From the NCBI GenBank assembly GCA_018268855.1, contig JAFDVR010000012.1:56771-120770 (forward strand): a DNA stretch of 64,000 nucleotides. The letters are read 5' to 3'. Origin of the DNA: Acidobacteriota bacterium. GTDB lineage: Bacteria; Acidobacteriota; Terriglobia; Terriglobales; Acidobacteriaceae. How positions within the stretch are numbered: the first letter of the stretch is position 1; each line of letters opens with the position of its first letter. The notes under the pieces were generated by a model. That model was not told the DNA's origin. It ran no database searches and was given only the letters and a program-made list of their open reading frames with translations. Below, piece after piece: positions 53,682-62,083 of the stretch. The translations under genes were made by a program, and so were the position numbers.

Positions 53682-55253
53682 TTACTCCCGGTCTGTTCGC
53701 AGATCGAGTGGAAAGAACAGCGACATGACGGTTCCATGATGTTCTGAATGGCTGCTCGTGCTGATCGACATCGTAGCCTGGTGCTTATCCAGCAGTTCGC
53801 GGACCACCCACATGCCTAGTCCTGTGCCTGTGCCCTGTTTCGTGGTGAAAAAAGGTTCCTGCATCTTGCGCAAGGTGTAAGCGGACATGCCGGAACCTGT
53901 ATCCGCAACAGAGACGCGGACACCGCGTATGGAGCGCGTACGCCAGTCGAGAGAATCGCTGATCCGAATACGGATGCGGCCAGGGGAAGTGATGGCCTCC
54001 GCGGCATTGTTGATGATATTGGTGAGCACCTGCTGTATTTCGCTCGGTGAGCAGTAGAAAAGGGACTCGCCGCGCGCTTCCACGTTCAAATCGATCTTGG
54101 CTAAATGCAGCTTGGGCCGGATGAGGCGGAGAGTTCCTTCCACCAGATCGGAAAGTTTGCAATGGGAGGAGCGTGTGGGTGTGCGCGAGAACTTAAGTGT
54201 CTGATTGGTGATCTGCGCGACACGCTCTAGCTGCTGCATAGCTTCGTCCAGATAGCCGGTGTACTCCTCGCCATCAACACCGTCACGCAGAAGATACAGC
54301 AGATTGATGGCGGCCTCGAGAGGATTATTCACCTCATGGGCAATGGAGGCGCTTAGGCGTCCGGCCACGGCCAGCTTTTCATTTTGCAGAAGGGCCATGT
54401 CAGCAAGTTTGCGGCGAGTCACGTCACCACAATATCCATTCATGGAAACAGCGCGCCCATCAGGGCCTGCATGCGTGATGCCTTGGCAGGCGATCCAGCG
54501 GACATCGCCATCCGGTGTGAGCACACGGTATTCCGCAAAAAAGGAACCGACTTCCTGAACGGCTTTCATCACCTCGGCTTCGCAGCGGTCCACGTCGTCA
54601 GGGTGCAGCCGGCTCTTCCAGATATCGTAGTTGGCTGGCCCGCCGGGCTCGAGCCCATGCAGGCGGTAAAAGCCCGCTGACCATTTGGAGGTGTTGGTAA
54701 CGATGTCCCAATCGAAGGCACCGGCGTTGGCGCCGTCCAGCGCCATCTGTGCGCGCACTTCATTCTCAAGCCGCAGTTCGGCCGACTGCTCTCTCTCCAG
54801 CGCGCTGATCCTCTCTGCCTCTGCGAGAGCGAGCTTTTGTTCCAGGGCGGCAGTAACGATCTGTTGCCGTTGCTGGGCAGCAGTACGGGTAAGCGCCCCT
54901 ACCATGATGGAGCCGATAAGGAACATGCACTCCCGCCATGCCCACCCGCTGGCGTCAGGGGCAAGATTGACCTGGTGTGTGGCGAAGATGAAGTGTTCAA
55001 TCAGCGCACCGGCAACAGCGGCGCAGGCTACCGCGGAGGGCAGTCCCCATATCCATGCGCTAAGAACGACCGCGGGAAAGGCAAGCACATACGGCGACCG
55101 GTGATCTGGTTCCATGAGCACGCTCACAAGCATGGGCAGCGTACCCATCAAAGCGCCATAGAGTGCGCGGACGAGTACGTTGGATTGTCCGGCGCGAGAA
55201 AGACTGGCAGAAGCCCGATCGGGTTCCTTCCCTGGGCCGAACTCAGTTGTCAC
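53682..55253 (-). CDS. PAS-domain sensor histidine kinase (orphan)
   Basis: The product has 523 residues. An N-terminal DUF4118/MASE-like region with four helices (about 26-121) is followed by a short coiled coil (about 125-170), a PAS_3 domain (170-285), HisKA with His306 in ASIAHEVNNPLEAA and HATPase_c with INNAAEAI, VADTGSGM and GTGLGMWV. The acceptor motif HEVNNPLE is that of complex PAS kinases. No response regulator gene is adjacent; the neighbour at 55365 is a GNAT protein. The signal sensed is unknown. Confidence 0.9.
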   Translation of the reverse strand: MTTEFGPGKEPDRASASLSRAGQSNVLVRALYGALMGTLPMLVSVLMEPDHRSPYVLAFPAVVLSAWIWGLPSAVACAAVAGALIEHFIFATHQVNLAPDASGWAWRECMFLIGSIMVGALTRTAAQQRQQIVTAALEQKLALAEAERISALEREQSAELRLENEVRAQMALDGANAGAFDWDIVTNTSKWSAGFYRLHGLEPGGPANYDIWKSRLHPDDVDRCEAEVMKAVQEVGSFFAEYRVLTPDGDVRWIACQGITHAGPDGRAVSMNGYCGDVTRRKLADMALLQNEKLAVAGRLSASIAHEVNNPLEAAINLLYLLRDGVDGEEYTGYLDEAMQQLERVAQITNQTLKFSRTPTRSSHCKLSDLVEGTLRLIRPKLHLAKIDLNVEARGESLFYCSPSEIQQVLTNIINNAAEAITSPGRIRIRISDSLDWRTRSIRGVRVSVADTGSGMSAYTLRKMQEPFFTTKQGTGTGLGMWVVRELLDKHQATMSISTSSHSEHHGTVMSLFFPLDLRTDRE

Positions 55254-55364
55254 GGAGACTCCTTCTTGTTGAGTACGGCACTCGTTACATCGAACAAAAG
55301 GGTGCCGTGAAATCAGAATAACGGTTCATACGCTGCCTTGCTGATCCAAAGGGCGTCATACCAC

Positions 55365-56327
55365 TTACGTGCGGCGCTCCCAGACCATCGCGTCGAACGA
55401 GAGGCGCTCCCCAAAGCCATTGTTTGTGTAAAGCCTCATGGCCGATGCGTTCGCTCGCGTTACCGTAAGCGTAATGCGCTGAAAGCCGCGGCGCACCAGC
55501 CCATTCATCGCGGAACGAAGCAATAATTCACCCAGGCCGAGACCGCGATACGCCGGAGCGATGCAGATCTGTGTAAGATGTGCGATGCCGCGATCGACCG
55601 TAGAGCAGAGCAGCACACCTTCCATCCTGGATTTACGCTCGTCCCAGAGCACCCATGACCCTTCTGCATCGAAGACGCCACATCCGGGGAAGCGCACGAT
55701 GTTATGCAAAAACCGCAGCGAACCGTGGATAGAGTGGTACTGGTCATTGATCACAGAGTCGCCGTGCTGTTGATAGGAACGGTGGATGAGCTCGCCCGCA
55801 ATTTGGAAATGCGAATTGCTCCAGCGAATGAGGCGAAGGCCCGGCGGAAGCACATAGCTCTCCACATCGTATGTTGCGTTAGCAGATAACTTGGCCTCCA
55901 TAAAGATCCGTTCGTACGCGGTGAATCCAGCGTTATGAAACATCGTGGCGATCTGCCCGCCTGTGTGGAGAAGGAGCTGCGATTCGATGCGGTCGATACC
56001 GGGTGTGTGTTGCAGAGTAGTAAGCAGGGAACGCACAAGCGCAACTTCCACTTCGGTCGCAGATTTTCCAGGAATGGCAAACACATCGCCCACAACCGCC
56101 TTCTGGCCTTCATAAACCGAAAAGCAGTAGCCCACCGGCTTACCGTCAATCAGCGCGAGCAAACCTGGCAGAATGCGGGCATCCACATAGCGTTGAAGCA
56201 GATCGATCGATGCGGAGTAGTCCCACAGTAGCCGCTCCTTCCAAGCGCGCGCTTCAGCCTCCAGCACCGGCTTGAGATGTTGACCGGTGTAGGAACGGAG
56301 ATCGCGAATGTCGATGGATGTACTCAC
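55365..56327 (-). CDS. GNAT-family acetyltransferase, tandem domain
   Basis: The product has 320 residues. The C-terminal GNAT has the acetyl-CoA binding motif QICIAPAYRGLGLGELLL (about 253-270) and the following LTVTRANASAMRLYTNNGF. The N-terminal half (about 50-150, LLALIDGKPVGYCFSVYEGQKAV) has GNAT-like strands but no RGxG motif, so it looks like a degenerate second GNAT unit, as in mycothiol synthase-like proteins. The acetyl acceptor is unknown. It lies between the orphan kinase and the glycosyltransferase on the same strand. Confidence 0.85.
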   Translation of the reverse strand: MSTSIDIRDLRSYTGQHLKPVLEAEARAWKERLLWDYSASIDLLQRYVDARILPGLLALIDGKPVGYCFSVYEGQKAVVGDVFAIPGKSATEVEVALVRSLLTTLQHTPGIDRIESQLLLHTGGQIATMFHNAGFTAYERIFMEAKLSANATYDVESYVLPPGLRLIRWSNSHFQIAGELIHRSYQQHGDSVINDQYHSIHGSLRFLHNIVRFPGCGVFDAEGSWVLWDERKSRMEGVLLCSTVDRGIAHLTQICIAPAYRGLGLGELLLRSAMNGLVRRGFQRITLTVTRANASAMRLYTNNGFGERLSFDAMVWERRT

Positions 56328-56403
56328 GCCTGCACAAGCGTAGCGGATTGAGACGGCTATGAGGAGTATGCGCGAAGGTGCGCTTCTGGAAAGCGTGTTT
56401 CGT

Positions 56404-58266
56404 CTACTGCGCGGCGCTCACACGATAGACCGCCAACCCCTGCCAGTCATACAGAAAGAGCGGCTCGTAAATTCGGTTTGGCAGCAGCTTTGGCAATGCG
56501 GCAGTGTCCTGGGAACGGAGCACGAGAATGTGCTCTTCGTTCGGAATGCCTTCAATAACTGCATTCTTTTCGGTGGCCGAGGGCTGGTGCGTGTAGTGCC
56601 GCAGCGGCTGATTGCGATAGAAGCAAAGGCCATAATCCGTGTCGCGCCGGATGTAGTACGTAGCCAGCGTCTTCACATTGGGCGCCATGAAGGCGATCTG
56701 TTGCGCCAGCGGACGGGCGGAGTAGTTCACGTCCAGCAGCCAGCCATTCACGCGCAGCAAAAAGAACAGCAAAAAGAGCACTGGCGTCAGCGTGAGGATA
56801 CGCAGCCGCGCAATCCCGAACCGCCGCACCAGAAAGATGATCATCACCGCAAACGCGACCGCGATCAGCGTGGCAATCAGCAGCGTGCTCCTCTGAGGCA
56901 CCATGCGCTGATACACCATGTACTGCGGGCACAGCAGCAGCACAAAGGCAAAGATGCCCGCCACAATACCGTGCGAGATGAGCAGCCAGTTGGAGAGCCC
57001 GGTTTTGCGCACGCGGTAAATATAGTCGCCCGCAAGAATTGTGATGGGTGGAATCGCGGGCAGAATGTAGCCGGGCAGCTTCGATCCGGAGAGCGAAAAG
57101 AAGGCAATCGGAAAGATCGCCCACAGTACAAGAAACTCTGGAAAGGCATCGCCCGCTCGTGTGTTGCCAAGATAGCGTGCCGGGTTATGGCGGACCTTCC
57201 ACTCAGCAATGGCAATCTGTACGGCGTCCACTAAGGCGCGCAAACCAATCACGGTCCACGGCATAAGCGCGAGCAGCAGAACAATGAGATAGAAGTACGG
57301 TGCCTGGTGGTGCTGGTAGCGGTCGGTCGCAAAGCGCTGCAGGTTCTGTTCCAGTAGGAAGAAGTGCAGAAAGGTAGGGTTCCGCATCTGCACGGCAATA
57401 AACCACGGCAGGACCAGCGCGAGGAACAGCAGAAGGCCGGGAATCCAGATCATCCGCCGCAGCACAGACCACTCCCGCCGCAGACCTACAAAGAGAAGAA
57501 TGATCGCGCCGCCCAGAAAGATAGCGACGGGGCCTTTGGCCAGCACGGCCAGCGCGCCAAAGAAGTAGAGATCGAAGAGCCAGAACTTCTTGCCCGTCTC
57601 ATACCACGCGTACCAGCCCAGCATGCCTATCGCAAATGGCGAGGCAAGCTGCATATCGGTCGAAGCGCCTCGGGCAAACGCGACTACGGCAGTACATGAG
57701 GCCGTAATTAGCGCGGCATCCAGATGTCCGCCTGGACGGAACCGCCGCATATGCAGGTAGATGAGGAACACCATGGCGAATGCGCCCGTAGCGGAGGGCA
57801 GGCGCGCCACCCAGTCGTATGGGCCAAACTCCTTGAAGAAGCTCATCGTGCGCCAGTAGTACAGCGCCGGCTTTTCCAGCCACGGATGCCCGTAAAGAAG
57901 AGGAGTAATGCCGCCGGCAATAGCGCAGCGGAAAGAGGCCTTTATATCGTTCAGGTGAAAACTGTGCGGAATGGCGCTCGCATGCAGCGCATGGCACTCC
58001 TGCGAGTGCACCTCCAGCATCTCGCGGGCGATCTGTGCATAACGGGGCTCGTCCGCCCCGACCAATCCCATCTCCGGGCGCGAAATCTGCACCTTGCCGA
58101 TATGCAGTGGCACCAGGCCATAGAAGAGCAGCACCGCCGTCGCGATACACAGGATGACGACCTCCCAGGCCGTGGCTCCGCCCTGGCCCTTCATCCAGTC
58201 CACCGCTTTTGCGCGTAGTGTCGCGTCTGTCTGTATGGGTTCGCTCATCCCTGGGTGCCAGACCAA
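56404..58266 (-). CDS. ArnT/PMT-family glycosyltransferase
   Basis: The product has 620 residues with a dozen membrane helices. The first loop has LVGADEPRYAQIAREML, the acidic DE-xR motif of GT-C enzymes that use polyprenyl-phosphate sugars; a second motif GHPWLEKPALYYW (about 130-142) is shared by ArnT-like proteins. A 25-residue Cys/His-containing insert lies between them (QECHALHASAIPHSF, about 93-107). It probably glycosylates lipid A, protein or another envelope acceptor. It is 21 bases downstream of rbfA. Confidence 0.88.
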   Translation of the reverse strand: MVWHPGMSEPIQTDATLRAKAVDWMKGQGGATAWEVVILCIATAVLLFYGLVPLHIGKVQISRPEMGLVGADEPRYAQIAREMLEVHSQECHALHASAIPHSFHLNDIKASFRCAIAGGITPLLYGHPWLEKPALYYWRTMSFFKEFGPYDWVARLPSATGAFAMVFLIYLHMRRFRPGGHLDAALITASCTAVVAFARGASTDMQLASPFAIGMLGWYAWYETGKKFWLFDLYFFGALAVLAKGPVAIFLGGAIILLFVGLRREWSVLRRMIWIPGLLLFLALVLPWFIAVQMRNPTFLHFFLLEQNLQRFATDRYQHHQAPYFYLIVLLLALMPWTVIGLRALVDAVQIAIAEWKVRHNPARYLGNTRAGDAFPEFLVLWAIFPIAFFSLSGSKLPGYILPAIPPITILAGDYIYRVRKTGLSNWLLISHGIVAGIFAFVLLLCPQYMVYQRMVPQRSTLLIATLIAVAFAVMIIFLVRRFGIARLRILTLTPVLFLLFFLLRVNGWLLDVNYSARPLAQQIAFMAPNVKTLATYYIRRDTDYGLCFYRNQPLRHYTHQPSATEKNAVIEGIPNEEHILVLRSQDTAALPKLLPNRIYEPLFLYDWQGLAVYRVSAAQ

Positions 58267-58287
58267 ACTAACAGAATCAAGGCTGCT

Positions 58288-58692
58288 TCACTCTTCTGAC
58301 GGGCCCGGGGGAGGGGCAGATTCGGATTTGGGACCGCGTTTTTTAGACCGGGTCAACAGCTCATCCACCCGTGCAGCCATCTTCTCCTGCCGGTCAATGT
58401 GGAAGGCAAGGTCGGGGATGTGGCGCGTTCCCATGCGTTCCAGCAACTCCGCCCGGATATATCCCTTCGCCGCGCGCAGGCCCTCCAGTGTGGCCTCTTC
58501 CTCTTCAAAACCGCCTACAACAGCCACATAGACGTGTCCGGACTTGCCGCCCGGCTCCAGTGCCACCTGGGTCACATGCGTCGACCCAATGCGCGGATCG
58601 GAGAGCTCTCCCTCAATAATGGTGGCGATCTCTTCGCGCAGCGTCTCTGCAACGCGGCTGCGGTGAATGTCGCGTGCTCTATGTTCCGGCAT
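58288..58692 (-). CDS. rbfA: Ribosome-binding factor A
   Basis: The product has 134 residues. RVAETLREEIATIIEGELSDPRIG (about 14-37, read in parts), then THVTQVALEPGGKSGHVYVAV and the RAELLERMGTRHIPDLAFHID helix-turn region match RbfA, a KH-fold protein needed for 30S maturation and cold growth. The tail after residue 112 is basic then Pro/Ser/Glu-rich. In many bacteria it follows infB and ylxP; here a ylxP-like gene is found 1.2 kb upstream, with repeats and a toxin-antitoxin pair between. Confidence 0.94.
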   Translation of the reverse strand: MPEHRARDIHRSRVAETLREEIATIIEGELSDPRIGSTHVTQVALEPGGKSGHVYVAVVGGFEEEEATLEGLRAAKGYIRAELLERMGTRHIPDLAFHIDRQEKMAARVDELLTRSKKRGPKSESAPPPGPSEE

Positions 58693-58755
58693 GGCTGGGG
58701 TCCCTTTCTGCAGCTTTAAGGTGTGTCTGACGAATCAAATTCCGATTGCTTTGAA

Positions 58756-58810
58756 GGGGCTGGGCTTCAGCCCAGCCGTTTGAACAACAAAGAACCTGGG
58801 CTTTAGCCCC
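58756..58810. repeat. Family B hairpin repeat, copy 3
   Basis: GGCTGGGCTTCAGCCCAGCC (58758-58777) and GGGCTTTAGCCCC (58798-58810) are separated by 20 bases. The first is the inverse form of the hairpin at 21049. The 436-base gap 58693-59128 holds this pair, family A copy 2 and no gene. Confidence 0.65.
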
Positions 58811-58956
58811 TGTGGGAGAGAATCCCAATCCAACCCTGCTCTCCAGGATTCGTCATACCCTGCTTAGGGTAACGCATAGGGAAGTTGTGAGTCTTAGAGC
58901 GCTTTCATTCCAGGGTCTTAGAGAATTTTCCTTCCAGGTATGGAGATTCGTGTTTT

Positions 58957-59050
58957 CAGGGCCAAAGGTCCAGCCCTATAACAGCCTGGGGCAACGCCCC
59001 AGGTATGAATGTCGCAAAAATCAATAGAGCGCTGAAGGCGCGACCTATAG
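58957..59050 (+). repeat. Family A composite palindromic repeat, copy 2
   Basis: A 94-base unit with CAGGGCCAAAGGTCC, then CTGGGGCAACGCCCCAG, GTATGAATGTCGC, and GAGCGCTGAAGGCGCGACC-TATAG. Nearly identical to the copies at 62084 and 63380 and present in reverse at 21155. Confidence 0.85.
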
Positions 59051-59128
59051 CTTGCTATTTATCTCAAGGGAAAATGCTCTAATGGTCACCTTTAGTAGCA
59101 GAACAAAGGCTGATTTGCAGATAAGGTC

Positions 59129-59506
59129 TTATGCCGCCAAGGAACGGGATTTCTGGCGCGGAGGGATGGATGCCTGAATTGTATGTCCTTTGCGCGTCTT
59201 GGCTGCTGTGAGCTTTACCTGTACCCCAAGCTCAAGTTTTACGGCGTAATGAATCAACATCCCGGCGCTGAATCTTGAAATTTTCCCGGTAAGCAGATTG
59301 CTTACGTCCGGCTGATGAATGCCGAGGCGGCCAGCCAATTCCTTCTGGGAAAGATGAAGAGATTCGATATGACTGACGAGGTCTTTCCACAGGTCCGCTT
59401 TAACCTTTGCTTCCAGAGCTTCGGCACGGGAAAGGCCAAGATCGTCAAGAACATCTCCCTTGGTCACATGGCTGGCTTGAGCGGATTTCTTTTTACGAAT
59501 TGTCAT
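59129..59506 (-). CDS. XRE-family antitoxin (HigA-like)
   Basis: The product has 125 residues. A helix-turn-helix lies at about 51-75 (LSQKELAGRLGIHQPDVSNLLTGK), of the type used by HigA-like antitoxins that bind DNA and neutralise an adjacent toxin. The start overlaps the stop of the toxin gene by four bases (ATGA). The order toxin first, antitoxin second is typical of higBA. The basic tail (PPRQKSRSLAA) may help bind DNA. Confidence 0.87.
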   Translation of the reverse strand: MTIRKKKSAQASHVTKGDVLDDLGLSRAEALEAKVKADLWKDLVSHIESLHLSQKELAGRLGIHQPDVSNLLTGKISRFSAGMLIHYAVKLELGVQVKLTAAKTRKGHTIQASIPPRQKSRSLAA

Positions 59507-59862
59507 ACTTGCTCCTCCCTGAGCCTTCGTCTGACTTCCTTCAAACGAGATGTTGCGCGAGCGAGATACTTCTTTTCCGTTTTGGCAGTGTCTTTCTCAA
59601 AACAATCAAGAACGTAAATGACATCGTGAATACGGGCGAGATAGACGAGACGGTACCACGTCTTGCCATCCTGCGTTTTCAGCTCAAACACGCCCTTCCC
59701 AATCGACTGCATAGGACGAACGTTGAGCTTCGCGGGACGTCCCTCCTGCATCTCTCGCAAAGAGGCACCAAAGTCGATACGCACATCCTTCGACCATCCC
59801 ATAAGTGTTTCGTAGGAGTCCCCTTCCCAGGAAATAGTCGCGGCTTTTGTTTTCGAGGGCAC
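59503..59862 (-). CDS. RelE/HigB-type toxin (phage-derived Gp49-like)
   Basis: The product has 119 residues from a GTG start. LNVRPMQSIGKGVFELKTQDGKTWYRLVY (about 46-74, read in parts), IYVLDCFEKDTAKTEKKYLARA and the basic C-terminus RLKEVRRRLREE match the Gp49/HigB family, ribosome-dependent mRNA interferases. The antitoxin gene follows with a four-base overlap. A promoter with a TATAAT lies 27 bases upstream. The pair is inserted between a ylxP-like gene and rbfA. Confidence 0.86.
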   Translation of the reverse strand: MPSKTKAATISWEGDSYETLMGWSKDVRIDFGASLREMQEGRPAKLNVRPMQSIGKGVFELKTQDGKTWYRLVYLARIHDVIYVLDCFEKDTAKTEKKYLARATSRLKEVRRRLREEQV

Positions 59863-59886
59863 GGTCGCTGTAAACGTTACTGCTAC

Positions 59887-59925
59887 GGATTATATAGGAT
59901 TATTGCTATAACAGGTAACCTCTAA
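59887..59925 (-). promoter_or_regulatory. Promoter and operator of the toxin-antitoxin pair
   Basis: On the minus strand TATAAT (59889-59894) lies 27 bases before the toxin start. The region carries GGATTAT twice on the plus strand (59887-59893, 59897-59903) and outer GTTAC/GTAAC inverted arms, good candidates for autoregulation by the antitoxin. Confidence 0.5.
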
Positions 59926-60224
59926 AAATCCTCATCCAACGGCATAATCGCAGAATCCATAATCTCCGCGCCCAGCCCAACACAATGCCGGTGTGCAGCC
60001 TTCTCCACCTCTTCCAACTGCCCTAAAACATAGCTGGAAGAAGACGAGATCGCCGCCACGCCGATCGTCGCACGGTTCCAGATGGCCGCATCGTCCAGCT
60101 CGGCAACGGACACATTGAAGTCATGCCGCAGACGGTCTTTCAGTGCGCGCACCACCTGGCGCCGGTCTTTGATGGACTGCGCATGTTCAATGGCGATTTC
60201 GAGAATCAACTGTGCGACCGGCAT
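59922..60224 (-). CDS. YlxP-like DUF503 protein
   Basis: The product has 100 residues. VAQLILEIAIEHAQSIKDRRQVVRALKDRLR (about 3-33, read in parts) and FNVSVAELDDAAIWNRATIGVAAIS (about 36-60) are the DUF503 signature, small ferredoxin-fold-like proteins often encoded between infB and rbfA, and thought to act in ribosome assembly. It starts 23 bases after the YagU-like gene. The toxin-antitoxin pair and repeats now separate it from rbfA. Confidence 0.9.
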   Translation of the reverse strand: MPVAQLILEIAIEHAQSIKDRRQVVRALKDRLRHDFNVSVAELDDAAIWNRATIGVAAISSSSSYVLGQLEEVEKAAHRHCVGLGAEIMDSAIMPLDEDF

Positions 60225-60247
60225 GGAATATAAGGTACACCGGTGCT

Positions 60248-60733
60248 CTACATCAGCCGGCGGACAAGGGTGCGCACCGTCTCCGTCACAATGCCGTAAA
60301 CGATGTGCGTAGCCATCTCGCTGCTTTTTTCGCGCGTGCTCTGGTCAGCCGGACGCTCCTGCAAACCAAGCGCGGGAAGAACGCCTTCATGCGTGGCCAC
60401 GCAAAGAGTCATACCAAACGCTGCGCCACCTTTATCGGAAGCCTGAGGATAATACTCGGCCAAAGCTCCGTATGCGGCCCCCGCCAGAGCACCGAAGGCC
60501 CAGTGAACGGTCTCGCCCTCTTCCGTTCGGGTAGAAAGAGCAAGCCCATGGTTGTGCAGGGGAGCGGCCACGGCGCCGGTAACCTTCTGCGCGGCAACAT
60601 CACGCGGATCAGGCTCATCTTCCGCGCGAGGCGGAAACATCCTCTCCGCGGCAGATTTAGCTGCCGTGCCGATGAGTCCACCGATCAAGCCTGCGAGTGC
60701 GCCTTTGAGAATGTGTGGCTTATGCGTTTCCAT
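60248..60733 (-). CDS. YagU-like (DUF1440) membrane protein
   Basis: The product has 161 residues from METHKPHILK. A first helix with GALAGLIGGLIGTAAKSAAERMFPPR (about 9-34, in parts), then VHWAFGALAGAAYG and AAFGMTLCVATHEGVLPALGL match DUF1440/YagU-type proteins of unknown function, sometimes linked to acid resistance. A longer frame starting at 60820 adds 29 unlikely residues. It is divergent from trxB and precedes the ylxP-like gene by 23 bases. Confidence 0.78.
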   Translation of the reverse strand: METHKPHILKGALAGLIGGLIGTAAKSAAERMFPPRAEDEPDPRDVAAQKVTGAVAAPLHNHGLALSTRTEEGETVHWAFGALAGAAYGALAEYYPQASDKGGAAFGMTLCVATHEGVLPALGLQERPADQSTREKSSEMATHIVYGIVTETVRTLVRRLM

Positions 60734-60834
60734 GCTCTTTGTCGGACGCGTCCACCATATCGCCGGGTGGCCTCGCTCTGAATCCTTTTGTCGCCGGGCG
60801 CATTTAGAATGAGGGGACACGTAAGCAAAAGGAA

Positions 60835-61821
60835 ATGACGCACACGATGGCAGCAGAAGAAAAGGCAGTGCCCGTCGCCGGAACGCGCGACGTCGTTATC
60901 TTGGGTTCAGGATGCAGCGGTCTCACAGCCGCCATCTACACGGCACGCGCCAACCTTAAGCCCCTTGTGCTGGAAGGCCACGAGCCCGGCGGACAGCTCT
61001 CCATCACCACGCTAGTGGAAAACTTTCCCGGCTGGCCAGACGGCGTCCAGGGGCCGGAACTGATCGAGAACATGCGCAAGCAGGCGTCCAAGTTCGGCGC
61101 GGAGTTTGAGATGGGCCACCTCGTCTCCGCAGACCTCTCCAAACGCCCCATCGAACTGAATCTCGGCAATAAGATCATCCACACCCGCACGCTTATCATC
61201 TCCAGCGGCGCATCGGCCCGCTGGCTCGGTCTGCCGAGTGAGCAGGCGCTCATCGGTCACGGCGTCTCAAGCTGCGCTACCTGCGACGGCTTCTTCTTCT
61301 CCGGCCATGAGATCGCGGTAGTAGGTGGCGGCGACTCCGCCATGGAAGAAGCGCTCTTCCTCACCCGCTTTGCGACCAAGGTGTACCTCATCCACCGTTC
61401 GGAGAGCTTTCGCGCCAGCAAAATCATGCTCGAACGCGCCATGGCGCACGAGAAGATCCAGATGCTGACCAACACCATCGTGGAAGAGATTCTCGGTGTG
61501 GAAGAAAAGTCCGTGCGCGGCATCGTCATTCGCAACACCAAAACGGGCCAGACGAGCGAGGTCCCGCTCAGCGGATTCTTCCTCGGCATCGGCCACACGC
61601 CCAATGCAAAGATGTTCCACGGCCAGATGGACCTCGACGAAGACGGCTACATCGTCACCAAAGACCAGGTCATCTGCACACACAACGGCTCACCCATCCC
61701 CGGCGTCTACGCCGCAGGGGACGTGCAGGACCGCCGCTACCGCCAGGCCATTACCGCCGCAGGCACCGGCTGCATGGCCGCGCTCGAAGTAGAGAAATAT
61801 CTGGAAGAGCACGGGCGATAA
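60835..61821 (+). CDS. trxB: Thioredoxin reductase
   Basis: The product has 328 residues. The FAD motif is VILGSGCSGLTAAIYTARANL (21-41), where a Cys replaces the usual Pro of GxGPAG. The redox-active pair is Cys147-Cys150 in SSCATCDG. The NADPH fold has VVGGGDSAMEEA and LIHRSESFRASKIM, with Ser in the place of the second Arg of HRR. GDVQDRRYRQAITAAGTGCMAAL closes the FAD site. It reduces thioredoxin with NADPH. Starts at 60835 and 60847 are both possible; AAGGAA precedes the first. Confidence 0.94.
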   Translation: MTHTMAAEEKAVPVAGTRDVVILGSGCSGLTAAIYTARANLKPLVLEGHEPGGQLSITTLVENFPGWPDGVQGPELIENMRKQASKFGAEFEMGHLVSADLSKRPIELNLGNKIIHTRTLIISSGASARWLGLPSEQALIGHGVSSCATCDGFFFSGHEIAVVGGGDSAMEEALFLTRFATKVYLIHRSESFRASKIMLERAMAHEKIQMLTNTIVEEILGVEEKSVRGIVIRNTKTGQTSEVPLSGFFLGIGHTPNAKMFHGQMDLDEDGYIVTKDQVICTHNGSPIPGVYAAGDVQDRRYRQAITAAGTGCMAALEVEKYLEEHGR

Positions 61822-61824
61822 GTC

Positions 61825-61998
61825 ATGCAACGTGGTCAGAATGACTCGAACGATTCAAAACTGAATTGGCTGCGCAAGGCAGTGCAGGAAGGTATAGATG
61901 CAATCGAACAAGGGGACTACATCGTGCTTGATTCTCCTGAAGCTATCAAGCAGTTTGTGTATAGCCTAAGGCCCCAAAACTCTTCATACAGAACCTGA
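61825..61998 (+). CDS. Mini antitoxin-like ORF after trxB
   Basis: A 57-residue frame starting three bases after the trxB stop. The core LRKAVQEGIDAIEQGDYIVL (16-35) then DSPEAIKQFVYSL resembles the C-terminal, toxin-binding half of ParD-like antitoxins. The DNA-binding ribbon-helix-helix part is missing, so it may be a remnant or a non-DNA-binding form; no toxin gene is next to it. It could also be a short cytosolic protein translated with trxB. Confidence 0.5.
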   Translation: MQRGQNDSNDSKLNWLRKAVQEGIDAIEQGDYIVLDSPEAIKQFVYSLRPQNSSYRT

Positions 61999-62026
61999 AA
62001 CTCTTCACACAGAAGCGGAGGGAGCT

Positions 62027-62083
62027 GTGGCCTTCAGGCCACTGAATTTAAGCTACCAAAAAGGGGCTTCAGCCCCGGGCTTT
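62027..62083 (+). repeat. Family B hairpin repeat, copy 4
   Basis: GTGGCCTTCAGGCCAC (62027-62042) then AGGGGCTTCAGCCCCGGGC (62062-62080), the same two-hairpin plan as 7856-7914. It joins directly to the family A unit at 62084. Confidence 0.7.
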
